Below the pieces are notes generated by a model, which was not told where the DNA came from, did no database searches, and saw nothing but the letters and a program-made list of their open reading frames with translations. 64,000 nucleotides of DNA, taken from NCBI GenBank assembly GCA_964629825.1, contig CAZVUW010000002.1:19523-83522 (forward strand), in the 5' to 3' direction. The translations under genes were made by a program, and so were the position numbers. Below, in pieces: positions 32,332 to 41,798 of the stretch. The first letter of the stretch is position 1; every line of letters starts with the position of its first letter. The DNA is from CAZVUW01 sp964629825 (lineage in GTDB: Bacteria > Actinomycetota > Nitriliruptoria > Euzebyales > Egibacteraceae).

Positions 32332-32513
32332 CGGTGCTCCTGGTGATCTCAAGGTCGGGTGACCGGCCTGCCCGCAGAGCGAGCCCAGAAAGGTACCCCC
32401 AGAACCGATTGTGTGAACTGATAAACGGGAGCGCGGGCCCCGGCGTCTCACGCAGGGCAAGTTTGCGAAAACCTGACACGCTGGCTGCCAATTGATTCCA
32501 GCCCTGTTATTTG

Positions 32514-32542
32514 TTGACCTCGTGCCGGCCTGACATAGGCTC
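32514..32542 (+). promoter_or_regulatory. promoter of the large secreted subtilisin
   Basis: TTGACC (32514-32519), 17 bases, TAGGCT (32537-32542): a good sigma-70-type pair. Transcription would start near 32549, giving a leader of about 54 bases with AGGAG just before the ATG at 32603. The divergent TerC-like gene is on the other side of this 271-base region. Confidence 0.62.
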
Positions 32543-32602
32543 TCGGCGGGCGGATCGGACGGGCCGGCGTTGGGGCGCCGTGCAGAACCAGGAGTAGCTG
32601 AC

Positions 32603-35600
32603 ATGAAGGGCCGCATTTTCGCATTTCTCATGTCCATTCTGCTTCTGGGGACCGCGGCGCCGGCTGTGCCGGCGGCGGCTTCCGCCTCGACAGCCAAGAT
32701 CGAGCCCTCCTTGCTCGCGGCCCTGGACGAGGACCCCGGACGCCTGGTGGTCGAGTTCGACCGCAGCGCGGACCTCGGCCCCGCCGGGCGGACCCGCGAC
32801 TGGACCGCGCGCGGAAAGGCTGTCCTGACCGCGCTTGAGGGCACGGCCCGGGCCTCCCAAGGGCGTGCCCTCGCGACCGCGCGAGCAGACGGCGCTGCGG
32901 TCACCACCTACTGGCTGACGAACGTGCTTGTAGTCGACGGCGCCGACGCCGACCTGGCGCGCCGCCTGTCAGAGCTGCCCGAGGTGAGCGCGATCCGCGG
33001 CGAGCGCAGCTACCGGCGCGTCGAGCCGGTGAAGCCCACCGAGGCGGTGCGCTCGGCTCAGGCGGATCCCGCCTGGGGCGTCGCCAAGGTCAACGCGCCC
33101 GAGGTGTGGGAGGACGGCATCACGGGTCAGGGCGTGGTGGTGGCCAACGTCGACACCGGCGTGGAGTACACCCATCCGGCGCTCGTGGACTCCTACCGCG
33201 GCAACCTCGGCGGGGGGACCTTCGTCCACGACTACAGCTGGTGGGACCCGACGGGCATCTGCGGTCCGGAGCCTTGCGACAACGACGGCCACGGCACCCA
33301 CACGATGGGGACCATCGTGGGCGGTGACGGCCCCGGACCGTTCTCCCCCGACATCGGTGTGGCGCCGTCGGCGCGCTGGATCGCCGCCAAGGGCTGTGAG
33401 GACATCTTCTGCTCCGAGACCGCCCTTCTGTCCGCGGGCCAGTTCATCCTGGCGCCGACCGACCTGAACGGGCAGAACCCCGACCCGTCGCGCCGGCCGG
33501 ACATCGTCAACAACTCGTGGGGTGGTTTGCCGGGCGACCCGTTCTATGAGGGCACCGTCGCGGCCTGGAGGGCCGCCGGGATCATCCCCGTGTTCTCCTC
33601 CGGCAACGAGGGCCCCGGCTGTGAGACCGGCGGCTCACCCGGTGACTTCCTCAACACCTTCAGCGTCGGGGCAACCGACCCCGACGACGTCATCGCACCC
33701 TTCTCCAGTCGCGGCCCCTCCGCCGCCGGGAAGGTGAACCCGGACGTCAGCGCTCCCGGTGTCGATGTGATCTCCAGCTTCCCCGGCGACGGCTACGGGC
33801 CGCTGTCGGGGACCTCGATGGCGGCCCCGCACGTGACCGGCGTGCTTGCGCTGCTGTTGTCCGCCGACAGCTCGCTCCGAGGCGACTACGACGCCAGCAC
33901 GGATGTGGTGCGGCAAACCGCCCTAGACCTGTTCGACGACAGCTGCGGCGGCGACCCCAGCGGCGATCCGAACAACGTCTACGGCGACGGCCGCGTCGAC
34001 GCTGCCGCGGCGGTGGCGGTGGTGGCTACCGGCGGCACCTTGACGGGCGTGCTGACCGATGCGGACACCACGACCCCGATCGCGGGAGCAGCGGTCATCG
34101 CGAACGACGGAACGCGTCCATACCGCGCCACGACGGCGGCCGACGGCAGCTACTCCATGCGGCTCGCGGCCGGGACCTACACGGTGACGACCTCGGCCTT
34201 CGGCTACTACGCCGCGGTCAACCCGACCGTCGAGATCGAGACCGACCAGACCACGACGGCCGACTTCTCCCTGGAGCCGCTCCCGCGCTACGTCCTGTCT
34301 GGCAAGGTCACCAGCGCCGAGAACGGCGCGCCGATCGAGGGCGCGGCCGTGGGCCCGGTCGGCGTGCCGGTCGCTCCGGTGACCACCGACGCGGCGGGCG
34401 ACTACTCGCTCGAGCTGCCCATCGGCTCCTACACGGTTCGCGCGGCCGCCGGCGGCTGCACCGACCAGGCCGCAGCCGAGGTGGAGCTCGTCGACGCCCC
34501 GGTGACGCTGGATTTCCAGCTGTCCCGCAAGCTCGACGATCACGGCCACGTCTGCCGCGAGATCCCGTTCGATTGGGTGGAGGCTCCGCTCGAGTCAAGC
34601 ATGCAGGGTGACGAGATCCTGGGACGGTTCCGGCTGCCCTTCGCGTTCCCCTTCTACGGCGAGGACTACGACACCTTGTGGGTCTCCGAGAACGGGTTCG
34701 CCGCCTTTGAGCAGTCGGAGGGCATCTGGTGGCTGCCCGACCCGATCCCGTCGCAGGAAGCGCCGAACGCGGCCATCTTCGCCCTGTGGCAGGACTTCGT
34801 GATCGGCTCCGACTCCGCCGTGCGCTACGGCACGATCGGCGTCGCCCCCGACCGGGCCTTCGTCATCCAGTGGGACAACGTCGAGCTGTACTTCCTGTCC
34901 GGACGCGCAGACGTCGAGATCAAGCTGTGGGAGGACGGCACGATCGACGTCCTCTACGGAGAGGACAACCCGCGCTCGACTCAAGGCAGCGGCGCCGTGA
35001 TCGGCATCGAGGATCCCGAGGGGGCCAGCGGGCTCGCCTTCGGCACCTTCGAGTCGGTCGCCACCCCTGGGACGGCGTGGCGCTACGAGGTGGTGCCGAC
35101 CGGCAGCGTGACCGGCTACGCCCGAGACGCCAACGACGCCGAGCCGGTCGCCGGGGCGCTCGTCACCGCCCAGCCCGGTGGTCGCTCGACCACCACCGAT
35201 GAGGACGGCTTCTACAACCTCGTCCTGCTGCCGGGCACCTACGACGTGGAGATCAGCGCGCCCCGCTACGTCGCGGACGTCGCGCAGGGCGTCGAGGTCC
35301 AGGTCGGCCCGGCCGCCATCTTCAACGGCACCCTCCGCGCGCCCGCTGCCGCGCTCTCCGAGACGGAGCTGAGCGCGACCGCCGCCTTCGGTCAGACCGC
35401 CCGACGCGAGGTCCTGCTGACCAACGACGGCACCGCCGACCTCGAGTGGGAGCTGCGCGAGCGCAACCGCCCGGTCGCGGCGCCCGAACCATTGCCGATC
35501 GTCCCGCAGCAGCGTCGGCACGCGCGCTGGGAGCGGCAGGAGGTGCGTGGACCCGCCACCGACCTGATCCCGGCCGACCCCTCGGAGCTCGAGGTCGTGA

Positions 35601-38071
35601 TCGACGACCCCGAGGGTGACGCCCTTGGAAGCGTCGACGTCACCAAGGTGCGCGGCGGCGCCGACGACGTGCAGATGACCCTGTCCCTGGAGTTCAGCGA
35701 CTCCACTGATCTCCTCGAGCTCGGCGGCTACGTCTTCCTGGATGTGGATCAGGACCGAACGACCGGACTTCCGCCGGAGGTCCTGAGCGGTGACCCGGCC
35801 CAGGACATCGGCGTCGACCTCTTCGTGGACATCTTCGACGTCGCCTGGACAGGCGAGGTCTACATCTACGACGAGCTCTTCGAGCTGGTCGCGATCGTGC
35901 CCGCCGACGTCGTCGGTCAGACGGTGACGTTCGCGGTGTCGTTCGAGCCGTTCGGCGGCCCCATCGACATGGACATAGCCATGGTCGTAGGCGATTGGTT
36001 CGAGCCGACGGACTGGGCACCCGACGCCGGTCACGGAACGGTCAGCTCGTTCACGGACGCGCCGTGGGTCGCGGCGAGCCCGGCTGCGGGAGCCCTGGAG
36101 CCTGGAGACTCGACCACGATCACCGTCGACCTCGGCGGTGCTGCGCTGCAGCCGACCTCCTACGCGGGTGAGCTGGTGGTGCTCTCCAACGCTCCTCGCC
36201 AGCAGGGCCTCAAGGTCGATCTGGCGCTGACGGTTCCCATGCCAGCCTCCTTCGGCGGCCTGTCCGGCACGATCGTCGATGCCAGGAACTTCGAGCCCAT
36301 CGCGGCTGATGTCTCGGTCCGCGCGCGCTGGCAGGGCGCCCCGGTCACCCTGACCGTGCGCTCCCGCAGCGACGGCAGCTTCACGATGTACGCCCCGGAG
36401 GGCACGTGGCCGGTCGAGGTGTCACGCGCCGGCTACCTGACCTATGAGCTCGAGGAGCGCATCGAACGGGGCACCGTCAGCGAGAGCGTGTTCGCGGAGC
36501 TGACGCCGGACCAGCCCTGGGCGACGCTGGACCCGTACGGGATCGACGTCCCGGTCGAACCGGGCCAGGTACGCAAGGTCTCCGTCCGGCTCGGCAACGA
36601 CGGCACCGTCCCGCTGACCTTCGACATCGAGGAGCTCGACGAGGACTTCGGCGACTACCCCTGGCTGTCGGTGAGCCCGACCGAGGGCACCGTCGCCCCC
36701 GGTGGGTCGCGGGCTCTGCGGTTCGAGGTCGATGCGAACGAGCTCTACGACCTGTTCGCCTACGGCGCGGTGCTCGTCACCACCAATGACCCCTACGAGC
36801 CCTATCACTACGTCGAGCTCTACGCCGAGGTCGTCGATGACCTGCCCGACGACGACGTCGTGACCGTCCGCGCGTCCAAGCCCGCGGCCGCCGAGCCCGA
36901 CGTCGACGGCGAGCTCACCTTCCGCCGCAGCGAGCCGTTCGGCCCCCTGACCGTGCGCTACTCGGTGAACGGCACGGCGACGCAGGGCAAGGACATCGAG
37001 CGGCTCAGCGGCTCGGTGCGGTTCGAGGACGGTCAGACGACGGTGCGCGTCCCCGTGCGCGTGCTGGACGACCGCGAGCCCGAGGGGACCGAGACCGTCC
37101 TCGTGACCGTCGAGCCGCGACCGACCTACCAGGTGGGCAAGCCCTCCACGGCCGTGGTGTCGATCGCGGACGACGAGCGTCCGCCGGTCGAGGTGACCAT
37201 GCGGCTGTCGGGCCGGGATCGGTTCGCGACCGCTGTGGCCATCTCGCGCGACCTCTTCCCGGAGGGCGGCGCCAAGGCGGTGGTCCTCGCCCGCGGTGAC
37301 GACTACGCCGACGCCCTCGCCGGCACACCGCTGGCCGTAGACCGCGGCGGTCCGACGCTGCTGACCATGTCGGACCGGCTGCATCCGGCGACGGCGGAGG
37401 AGCTGGAGCGCATCCTGGCTCCCGGCGGCACCGTCTACGTCGTGGGCGGCGAGGCGGCGATCAAGCCGGCCGTGGTCAGGGCCCTCGAGTCGATGGGCTA
37501 CAAGGTGAAGCGGCTGCACGGCCCCAGCCGGATCGAGACCTCGATCGCGGTCGCCCGCGAGCTCGGCGACACCGGCAGCGTGCTGGTGGCGACGGCCTAC
37601 AACTTCCCCGACGCGCTGGCGGCGGGAGCGGCAGCGGCCGCGACCGGCGGAGTGGTCATCCTGACCGGCTCCGGGACGTCGCACTCGGCGACCGACGCGT
37701 TCCTCGCCGGCATCTCCAGCGGCGCGCGCTACGCCGTGGGCGGCCCGGCCGCGCGGGCCTACCCGTCGCTGACCCCGATCGCCGGCTCCGACCGCGTGGC
37801 GACGGCGCTGGCCGTGGCCGAGGTGTTCTTCCCCGCGCCTTCGGCCGTAGGGCTGGCGCGGGCGGACTCGTTCGCCGACGCCCTGACCGGCGGTGCTCAT
37901 AGCGGCCACCTCGGCGGTCCACTGCTGCTGACGCCGAGCGCTTCGCTGGACCCGCGGGTTGGCGCCTACGTGTCCGAGCGGGCCGACGCCATCTACGGCG
38001 GCTACGCCTACGGCGGCGAGGCCGCGCTGTCTTCGGCGACCCTGGCCGGGCTGCGCGCGGCGGCGCGCTGA
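32603..38071 (+). CDS. large secreted S8 subtilisin with wall-binding repeats
   Basis: 1822 residues, secreted. Signal peptide about residues 1-30 (MKGRIFAFLMSILLLGTAAP), then an I9-like prodomain up to ~140. Subtilisin domain ~150-480 with catalytic Asp184 (NVDTGVEYTHP), His230 (DGHGTHTMGT), and Ser405 (SGTSMAAPH). Then carboxypeptidase-regulatory-like modules near 476-560, 570-650 and 835-905, beta-rich adhesive modules with repeated choice-of-anchor-like sections, a Calx-beta domain ~1418-1523 and three cell-wall-binding type 2 repeats ~1530-1822 (LSGRDRFATAVAIS and related). ATG at 32603 has AGGAG before it. It likely stays on the cell surface through wall binding. 3-prime end overlaps the convergent MFS gene by 64 bases. 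Confidence 0.94.
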   Translation: MKGRIFAFLMSILLLGTAAPAVPAAASASTAKIEPSLLAALDEDPGRLVVEFDRSADLGPAGRTRDWTARGKAVLTALEGTARASQGRALATARADGAAVTTYWLTNVLVVDGADADLARRLSELPEVSAIRGERSYRRVEPVKPTEAVRSAQADPAWGVAKVNAPEVWEDGITGQGVVVANVDTGVEYTHPALVDSYRGNLGGGTFVHDYSWWDPTGICGPEPCDNDGHGTHTMGTIVGGDGPGPFSPDIGVAPSARWIAAKGCEDIFCSETALLSAGQFILAPTDLNGQNPDPSRRPDIVNNSWGGLPGDPFYEGTVAAWRAAGIIPVFSSGNEGPGCETGGSPGDFLNTFSVGATDPDDVIAPFSSRGPSAAGKVNPDVSAPGVDVISSFPGDGYGPLSGTSMAAPHVTGVLALLLSADSSLRGDYDASTDVVRQTALDLFDDSCGGDPSGDPNNVYGDGRVDAAAAVAVVATGGTLTGVLTDADTTTPIAGAAVIANDGTRPYRATTAADGSYSMRLAAGTYTVTTSAFGYYAAVNPTVEIETDQTTTADFSLEPLPRYVLSGKVTSAENGAPIEGAAVGPVGVPVAPVTTDAAGDYSLELPIGSYTVRAAAGGCTDQAAAEVELVDAPVTLDFQLSRKLDDHGHVCREIPFDWVEAPLESSMQGDEILGRFRLPFAFPFYGEDYDTLWVSENGFAAFEQSEGIWWLPDPIPSQEAPNAAIFALWQDFVIGSDSAVRYGTIGVAPDRAFVIQWDNVELYFLSGRADVEIKLWEDGTIDVLYGEDNPRSTQGSGAVIGIEDPEGASGLAFGTFESVATPGTAWRYEVVPTGSVTGYARDANDAEPVAGALVTAQPGGRSTTTDEDGFYNLVLLPGTYDVEISAPRYVADVAQGVEVQVGPAAIFNGTLRAPAAALSETELSATAAFGQTARREVLLTNDGTADLEWELRERNRPVAAPEPLPIVPQQRRHARWERQEVRGPATDLIPADPSELEVVIDDPEGDALGSVDVTKVRGGADDVQMTLSLEFSDSTDLLELGGYVFLDVDQDRTTGLPPEVLSGDPAQDIGVDLFVDIFDVAWTGEVYIYDELFELVAIVPADVVGQTVTFAVSFEPFGGPIDMDIAMVVGDWFEPTDWAPDAGHGTVSSFTDAPWVAASPAAGALEPGDSTTITVDLGGAALQPTSYAGELVVLSNAPRQQGLKVDLALTVPMPASFGGLSGTIVDARNFEPIAADVSVRARWQGAPVTLTVRSRSDGSFTMYAPEGTWPVEVSRAGYLTYELEERIERGTVSESVFAELTPDQPWATLDPYGIDVPVEPGQVRKVSVRLGNDGTVPLTFDIEELDEDFGDYPWLSVSPTEGTVAPGGSRALRFEVDANELYDLFAYGAVLVTTNDPYEPYHYVELYAEVVDDLPDDDVVTVRASKPAAAEPDVDGELTFRRSEPFGPLTVRYSVNGTATQGKDIERLSGSVRFEDGQTTVRVPVRVLDDREPEGTETVLVTVEPRPTYQVGKPSTAVVSIADDERPPVEVTMRLSGRDRFATAVAISRDLFPEGGAKAVVLARGDDYADALAGTPLAVDRGGPTLLTMSDRLHPATAEELERILAPGGTVYVVGGEAAIKPAVVRALESMGYKVKRLHGPSRIETSIAVARELGDTGSVLVATAYNFPDALAAGAAAAATGGVVILTGSGTSHSATDAFLAGISSGARYAVGGPAARAYPSLTPIAGSDRVATALAVAEVFFPAPSAVGLARADSFADALTGGAHSGHLGGPLLLTPSASLDPRVGAYVSERADAIYGGYAYGGEAALSSATLAGLRAAAR

Positions 38072-39288
38072 TCCCGCCAGGCCGGCAGGTATAAGGCGGC
38101 CGCCGCGGCGAGCGCGGTTCCGCCCAGCACGATCGCCAGCGACACGGTGGCCCGGTCCGCCACGGCTCCGAGGAGGACGCCGGCGAGCGCGTAGGCCGGC
38201 TGGCCGGCCATGGAGCTGAGCGACAGGACCGTGGTCCGCTCCGCTGACCGCACCCGCTGGTGCAGCAGCGCCTGGTGGACCGGGTTGGCCGCGCCGTGCA
38301 GCGCGTAGCAGCCGAGGTAGGCGGTGAGCACGCCGGCCGGGCCTCCCAGCAGGCCCATGGCCAGGATCGTGGCGCCCTGAAGGATCTTCAGCGCGGCACC
38401 CGAGGCCGCCAGGCCGATGCGGCGGCCCAGCAGCGGAGCTGCGGCGGCGCCTGCTGCGGCGGCGACCCACGCCGCCGCGGCCGCCGGGCCAAGCATGGCC
38501 CCCGCCTGCTCAGCGCCGCCTGGCACGACCTCGCCGAGCTTGACCGGCAGGAAGGTCTCGAAGGCCGTCATGCCGACGCTCCACAGCGCCTCCACGCCGA
38601 CCAGCGCGAGCAGGACCGAAGAGCCCGTCACAGTGCCGACCGCTGCTCGGACGACGGTCGGGATCTGGCCCACCGAGGCGCGCAGCGCCTGCGGCCCGCG
38701 CCGTTCCCGGACCTCGGTGACGAGCAGCGCGATGGCGCCGAGCTCGATCAGCCGGACCGCCGCCGCCAGGACCAGCGGCGCCGCGAGCGGTGCGACCACA
38801 CCGAGCGGGTTCGCCGCCACCACGACGCCGGCCAGGAGCGCTCCGGCCGCCACCGCCGCGCTGGTCACGGCACCGCCCCAGGAGAGGCCCTGCGTCATGC
38901 GGTGCGCGGCGTCGGCGTCGGCCAGCGCGTCGACGAACCAGGCGTCGAGCGGCCCCGACTCCAGGGCGCGGTACACGCCCTCGAGCGCGAACACCACCAG
39001 GAGGAGCGGCAGGGAGGTGGTGACGGCCAGCAGCACCGTGACCACGAGCTGGAGGGCCGTCGCGGCCAGCAGCACCGGCCTGCGACCAAGGGCGTCCGCC
39101 AGCCCACCGGTTGGCAGCTCGAGCAGGAACACCGTCAGGCCCTGAGCGCCGGTGACGAGCCCGATCTCGGTCAGGCTGAGGCCGCGCTCCTGGAGCAGCA
39201 GAACCAGGACGGGGATCAGCAGCCCGACCGGAAACCAGCGCAGAGCCCGTAGGAGCAGGAAGCGCCGCGTGGCCGAGGCGGCGGTCAC
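38008..39288 (-). CDS. MFS transporter
   Basis: 426 residues, about 12 helices: RRFLLLRALRWFPVGLLIPV, GGLADALGRRPVLLAATALQ, LEGVYRALESGPLDAWFVDA and TVLSLSSMAGQPAYALAG. Typical of drug-efflux MFS. GTG start at 39288 overlaps the ArsR-type stop (GTGA), so the regulator is transcribed first and probably controls the transporter. The 64-base overlap of its 3-prime end with the subtilisin gene suggests that transcription of the two is not independent. Confidence 0.88.
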   Translation of the reverse strand: MTAASATRRFLLLRALRWFPVGLLIPVLVLLLQERGLSLTEIGLVTGAQGLTVFLLELPTGGLADALGRRPVLLAATALQLVVTVLLAVTTSLPLLLVVFALEGVYRALESGPLDAWFVDALADADAAHRMTQGLSWGGAVTSAAVAAGALLAGVVVAANPLGVVAPLAAPLVLAAAVRLIELGAIALLVTEVRERRGPQALRASVGQIPTVVRAAVGTVTGSSVLLALVGVEALWSVGMTAFETFLPVKLGEVVPGGAEQAGAMLGPAAAAAWVAAAAGAAAAPLLGRRIGLAASGAALKILQGATILAMGLLGGPAGVLTAYLGCYALHGAANPVHQALLHQRVRSAERTTVLSLSSMAGQPAYALAGVLLGAVADRATVSLAIVLGGTALAAAAALYLPAWRDQRAAARSPARVAEDSAASPP

Positions 39289-39878
39289 AGCTCCAGCTCC
39301 GGGCGGGGGAAGGCCCTGAGCTGGACGATGAACTGCCGCACATCCTCCTCGGCCTCCGGGTGGGGGCTCGAGCCGCCGACCGCCTGGCGGTGGCGTTCGA
39401 CCACCGCGTGCAGCTCGGCGACCAGGGCGCGCGCCTGCTCGGACGTCAGCTCCAGGCTCCAGTCGGACAGGTCGCTGGCGTCCTGCCAATCCCGCGACCA
39501 GTCGTCCTGCTCGCGCAGCCAGGCCTCCAGCCAGCGGCTCTGGAGCGCGGCCACGCTGCCGGCCATCCACTCGACGGCGGCCTGATCGTCGGGGTCGCCC
39601 GAGCGCGCGGCGGCCGACCAGTCGTGCGCATCGTGCGCTGCTCGCCACCAGCGCTCGCGACCCCGTCCCCGAGCGTCGTCCTCGACGATCAGCCCCACCT
39701 CGGCCAGCTGTCTCAGGTGGTAGCTCGTCTGCCCGGTGTTAGTGCCAAGGCGCTGAGCCAAGGCGGTCGCGGTGGCGGGCCCGGCCACGCGCAGCGCCAC
39801 CAGCAGGCGCAGACGCAGCGGGTGAGCCAGGGCACGCACCTGGGCGCTGGACAGGACGACCGTGGACTTCGCGCTCAT
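39285..39878 (-). CDS. ArsR-type winged-helix transcriptional regulator
   Basis: 197 residues. Winged-helix domain residues ~10-85: LSSAQVRALAHPLRLRLLVA, ATATALAQRLGTNTGQTSYH, LRQLAEVGLIVEDDARGRGR. The C-terminal 110 residues are Trp/Asp/Glu-rich and helical and lack Cys, so a metal is not sensed through the usual Cys pair. Start ATG at 39878; a strong promoter ends 6 bases before it, so it is leaderless. Probably controls the MFS gene downstream. Confidence 0.9.
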   Translation of the reverse strand: MSAKSTVVLSSAQVRALAHPLRLRLLVALRVAGPATATALAQRLGTNTGQTSYHLRQLAEVGLIVEDDARGRGRERWWRAAHDAHDWSAAARSGDPDDQAAVEWMAGSVAALQSRWLEAWLREQDDWSRDWQDASDLSDWSLELTSEQARALVAELHAVVERHRQAVGGSSPHPEAEEDVRQFIVQLRAFPRPELEL

Positions 39879-39884
39879 GCATAC

Positions 39885-39912
39885 ACAATACTTCTGCACA
39901 AGAGTTCTGCAA
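39885..39912 (-). promoter_or_regulatory. leaderless promoter of the ArsR-type gene
   Basis: On the minus strand: TTGCAG (39907-39912), 16 bases, TATTGT (39885-39890), 6 bases, ATG. The transcription start should fall on the A of the ATG. Direct repeats of TTCTGCA overlap the region (on the plus strand) and could be the binding site of the regulator itself. Confidence 0.58.
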
Positions 39913-39997
39913 CTGGAGCCCGCGTCGGATGCTGGCGCCGGCCGGAAAGCGGCGTAGGGTCTGCGGCAGCCCTCCTGACCGACGGATCGGAGCAGCG

Positions 39998-40924
39998 ATG
40001 AGCGGCCCGCTGGAACCCGCCGACCGCAGGTGCGAGAACGAGCGCCTCGAGGGAGTCGAGGCCCGCGAGGGCAGGCGGACGACCGTCGGCGGGTTGCCCG
40101 TCGCCCGTGTCCTCCCGACCAAGGGCCGGCGGACGGTGGGCGCCTGGTGCTTCGTGGACCTGATGGGCCCGGTCGACGCCGAGAAGCCGGACCCGATGGA
40201 GGTGGGTCCCCACCCGCACATCGGCCTGTCGACCGTCACCTGGCTCCTGGAGGGCGAGGCGCTGCACAACGACTCGCTCGGCACCGAGCAGGTGATCCGC
40301 CCCGGCCAGCTCAACTGGATGAGCGCCGGCCACGGGATCGCGCACTCCGAGCTTGCCGCCCGGCCGCCGTTCCGCGGTGCTCAGATGTGGGTCGCCCAGC
40401 CCGAGTCGACCCGGCACGGGGAGTCGTCGTTCGTCCACCACGCCGACCTCCCGCGCGTGGAGCTGGGCAGGGCGGAGGGCTGGCTCTTCGCCGGAGCCCT
40501 GGACGGGATCAAGTCGCCGGCCCGCGCCGACACGCCGATCGTCGGGCTCGATCTGACCCTGCGCCACGGGACCTCGGTGCTCCCCACCGACAGGTCGTTC
40601 GAGCACGCGGTCGTCCCGCTGGACGGCAAGGTGAAGGTCGGTCCCGAGGTGATCGACGTCGGATGGCTGGCGCTCGTCCCCACCGGAGTCGAGGAGCTGC
40701 CGATCGAGGCCGGCGAAGCCGGCGCCCGCCTGCTCGTCCTCGGCGGCGAGCCGCTCGGTGAGCGCATCGAGATGTGGTGGAACTTCGTCGCCCGGGACAA
40801 GGACGAGATCACCGCCGCCTGGCGCGACTGGCGCGACCGCACGGACCGCTTCGGCCCGGTCAGCTCGCCGCTGGAGCGGATCGAGGCGCCGCGCCCGCCC
40901 TGGCTGCGCGCTGGGGCGGACTAG
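39998..40924 (+). CDS. pirin family protein
   Basis: 308 residues, bicupin. Metal ligands lie in HPHIGLSTVTWLLEG (His residues), LNWMSAGHGIAHSE (His, Glu) in the N-terminal cupin. C-terminal cupin follows near RHGTSVLPTDRSFEHAVVPL. Pirins bind Fe or Ni; some have quercetinase activity, others modulate regulators. ATG at 39998 (MSGPLEPADRRCENERL). Divergent from the ArsR gene. Confidence 0.93.
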   Translation: MSGPLEPADRRCENERLEGVEAREGRRTTVGGLPVARVLPTKGRRTVGAWCFVDLMGPVDAEKPDPMEVGPHPHIGLSTVTWLLEGEALHNDSLGTEQVIRPGQLNWMSAGHGIAHSELAARPPFRGAQMWVAQPESTRHGESSFVHHADLPRVELGRAEGWLFAGALDGIKSPARADTPIVGLDLTLRHGTSVLPTDRSFEHAVVPLDGKVKVGPEVIDVGWLALVPTGVEELPIEAGEAGARLLVLGGEPLGERIEMWWNFVARDKDEITAAWRDWRDRTDRFGPVSSPLERIEAPRPPWLRAGAD

Positions 40925-40942
40925 GACCCGCCGGAGAGGCCA

Positions 40943-41794
40943 TCAGCCCTGTCGGCTCCGTTCCTCGGCGTCCTCCAGAGTCGCCTCACGCCAGCGCCGG
41001 AGCAGCCACCAGCCGGTTGCGGCCACGGCGATCAGGCCGAGCACCTCGTCCGGGATCCGCTCCCCCACGGCGCGCGCCCACTCCTCGGCGCGGGCGCCGG
41101 CGAGCGCGAGCTCGGGCGACTCGACCAGGGCACCTCCGCCGAGCAGCAGCAGAACGCCGACCGCAGCCAGCAGCAGCCCGGAGATCAGCGCGGTCGAGTG
41201 CAGCCGGAGCCCGCCCACCCGGACCTCGCGGCCTCGCAGCCAGCGCTGCGCCCGTGCACCCAGACGGTCCCACAGCAAGGCCAGGAGGAGCAGTGGCACG
41301 ACCATCCCGAGGGCGTAGATGGCGAGCAGCACCCCGCCGCGAACCGGCTGGCCACCCGCCGCGGCCAGCACGAGGATCGAGCCGAGGATCGGCCCCGTGC
41401 AGAAGCCGGTCAGCCCGTAGGTCAGGCCGAGCAGGTAGACGGCGCCTGCACCGCTGCCGCCCTCGCTCCGCTCGCGCAGACGACGCGGCAGCAGGACGAA
41501 GCCTCCACCGAACGCGGTCAGCAAGCCCAGGAGGATCACCACGGCACCCGCGACGGCGACGACCGTCTCCTGGTGGGTGCGGACCAGCCGGGTGGCCGCT
41601 GACGCCGAGACGCCCAGCGGCACCAGCGTGGTGACCAGACCGGCGTAGAACACCGCGGTCCGCTGTAGCAGGCGGCCCGCACCGTCGAAGGCGTAGGCGA
41701 AGAAGGATGGCAGCAGCAGCGCGCCGCACGGGCTCAGCAGCGCGAGCACGCCCCCCGCCAGGGCGGCGACATAGCCCACTCCGACGCCCAGCAT
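40943..41794 (-). CDS. CcdA/DsbD-type membrane thiol transporter
   Basis: 283 residues with about seven helices. Redox Cys23 (LLSPCGALLLPSF) and Cys132 (TGFCTGPILGSILV) in helices 1 and 4 match the CcdA family, which moves reducing equivalents from cytosolic thioredoxin to extracytoplasmic partners. C-terminal extra stretch ~225-283 adds a membrane helix and a basic/Glu tail. ATG at 41794, 4 bases after the DsbA gene stop, so the pair works in the same chain. Confidence 0.9.
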   Translation of the reverse strand: MLGVGVGYVAALAGGVLALLSPCGALLLPSFFAYAFDGAGRLLQRTAVFYAGLVTTLVPLGVSASAATRLVRTHQETVVAVAGAVVILLGLLTAFGGGFVLLPRRLRERSEGGSGAGAVYLLGLTYGLTGFCTGPILGSILVLAAAGGQPVRGGVLLAIYALGMVVPLLLLALLWDRLGARAQRWLRGREVRVGGLRLHSTALISGLLLAAVGVLLLLGGGALVESPELALAGARAEEWARAVGERIPDEVLGLIAVAATGWWLLRRWREATLEDAEERSRQG

Positions 41795-41798
41795 CGGC

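Noticed and set aside
32332..32500. yybP-ykoY (Mn2+) riboswitch in front of the TerC-like gene
   Set aside because: Such elements often precede this family, but the conserved L1 GGGGAGUA word and the matching loop were not found.
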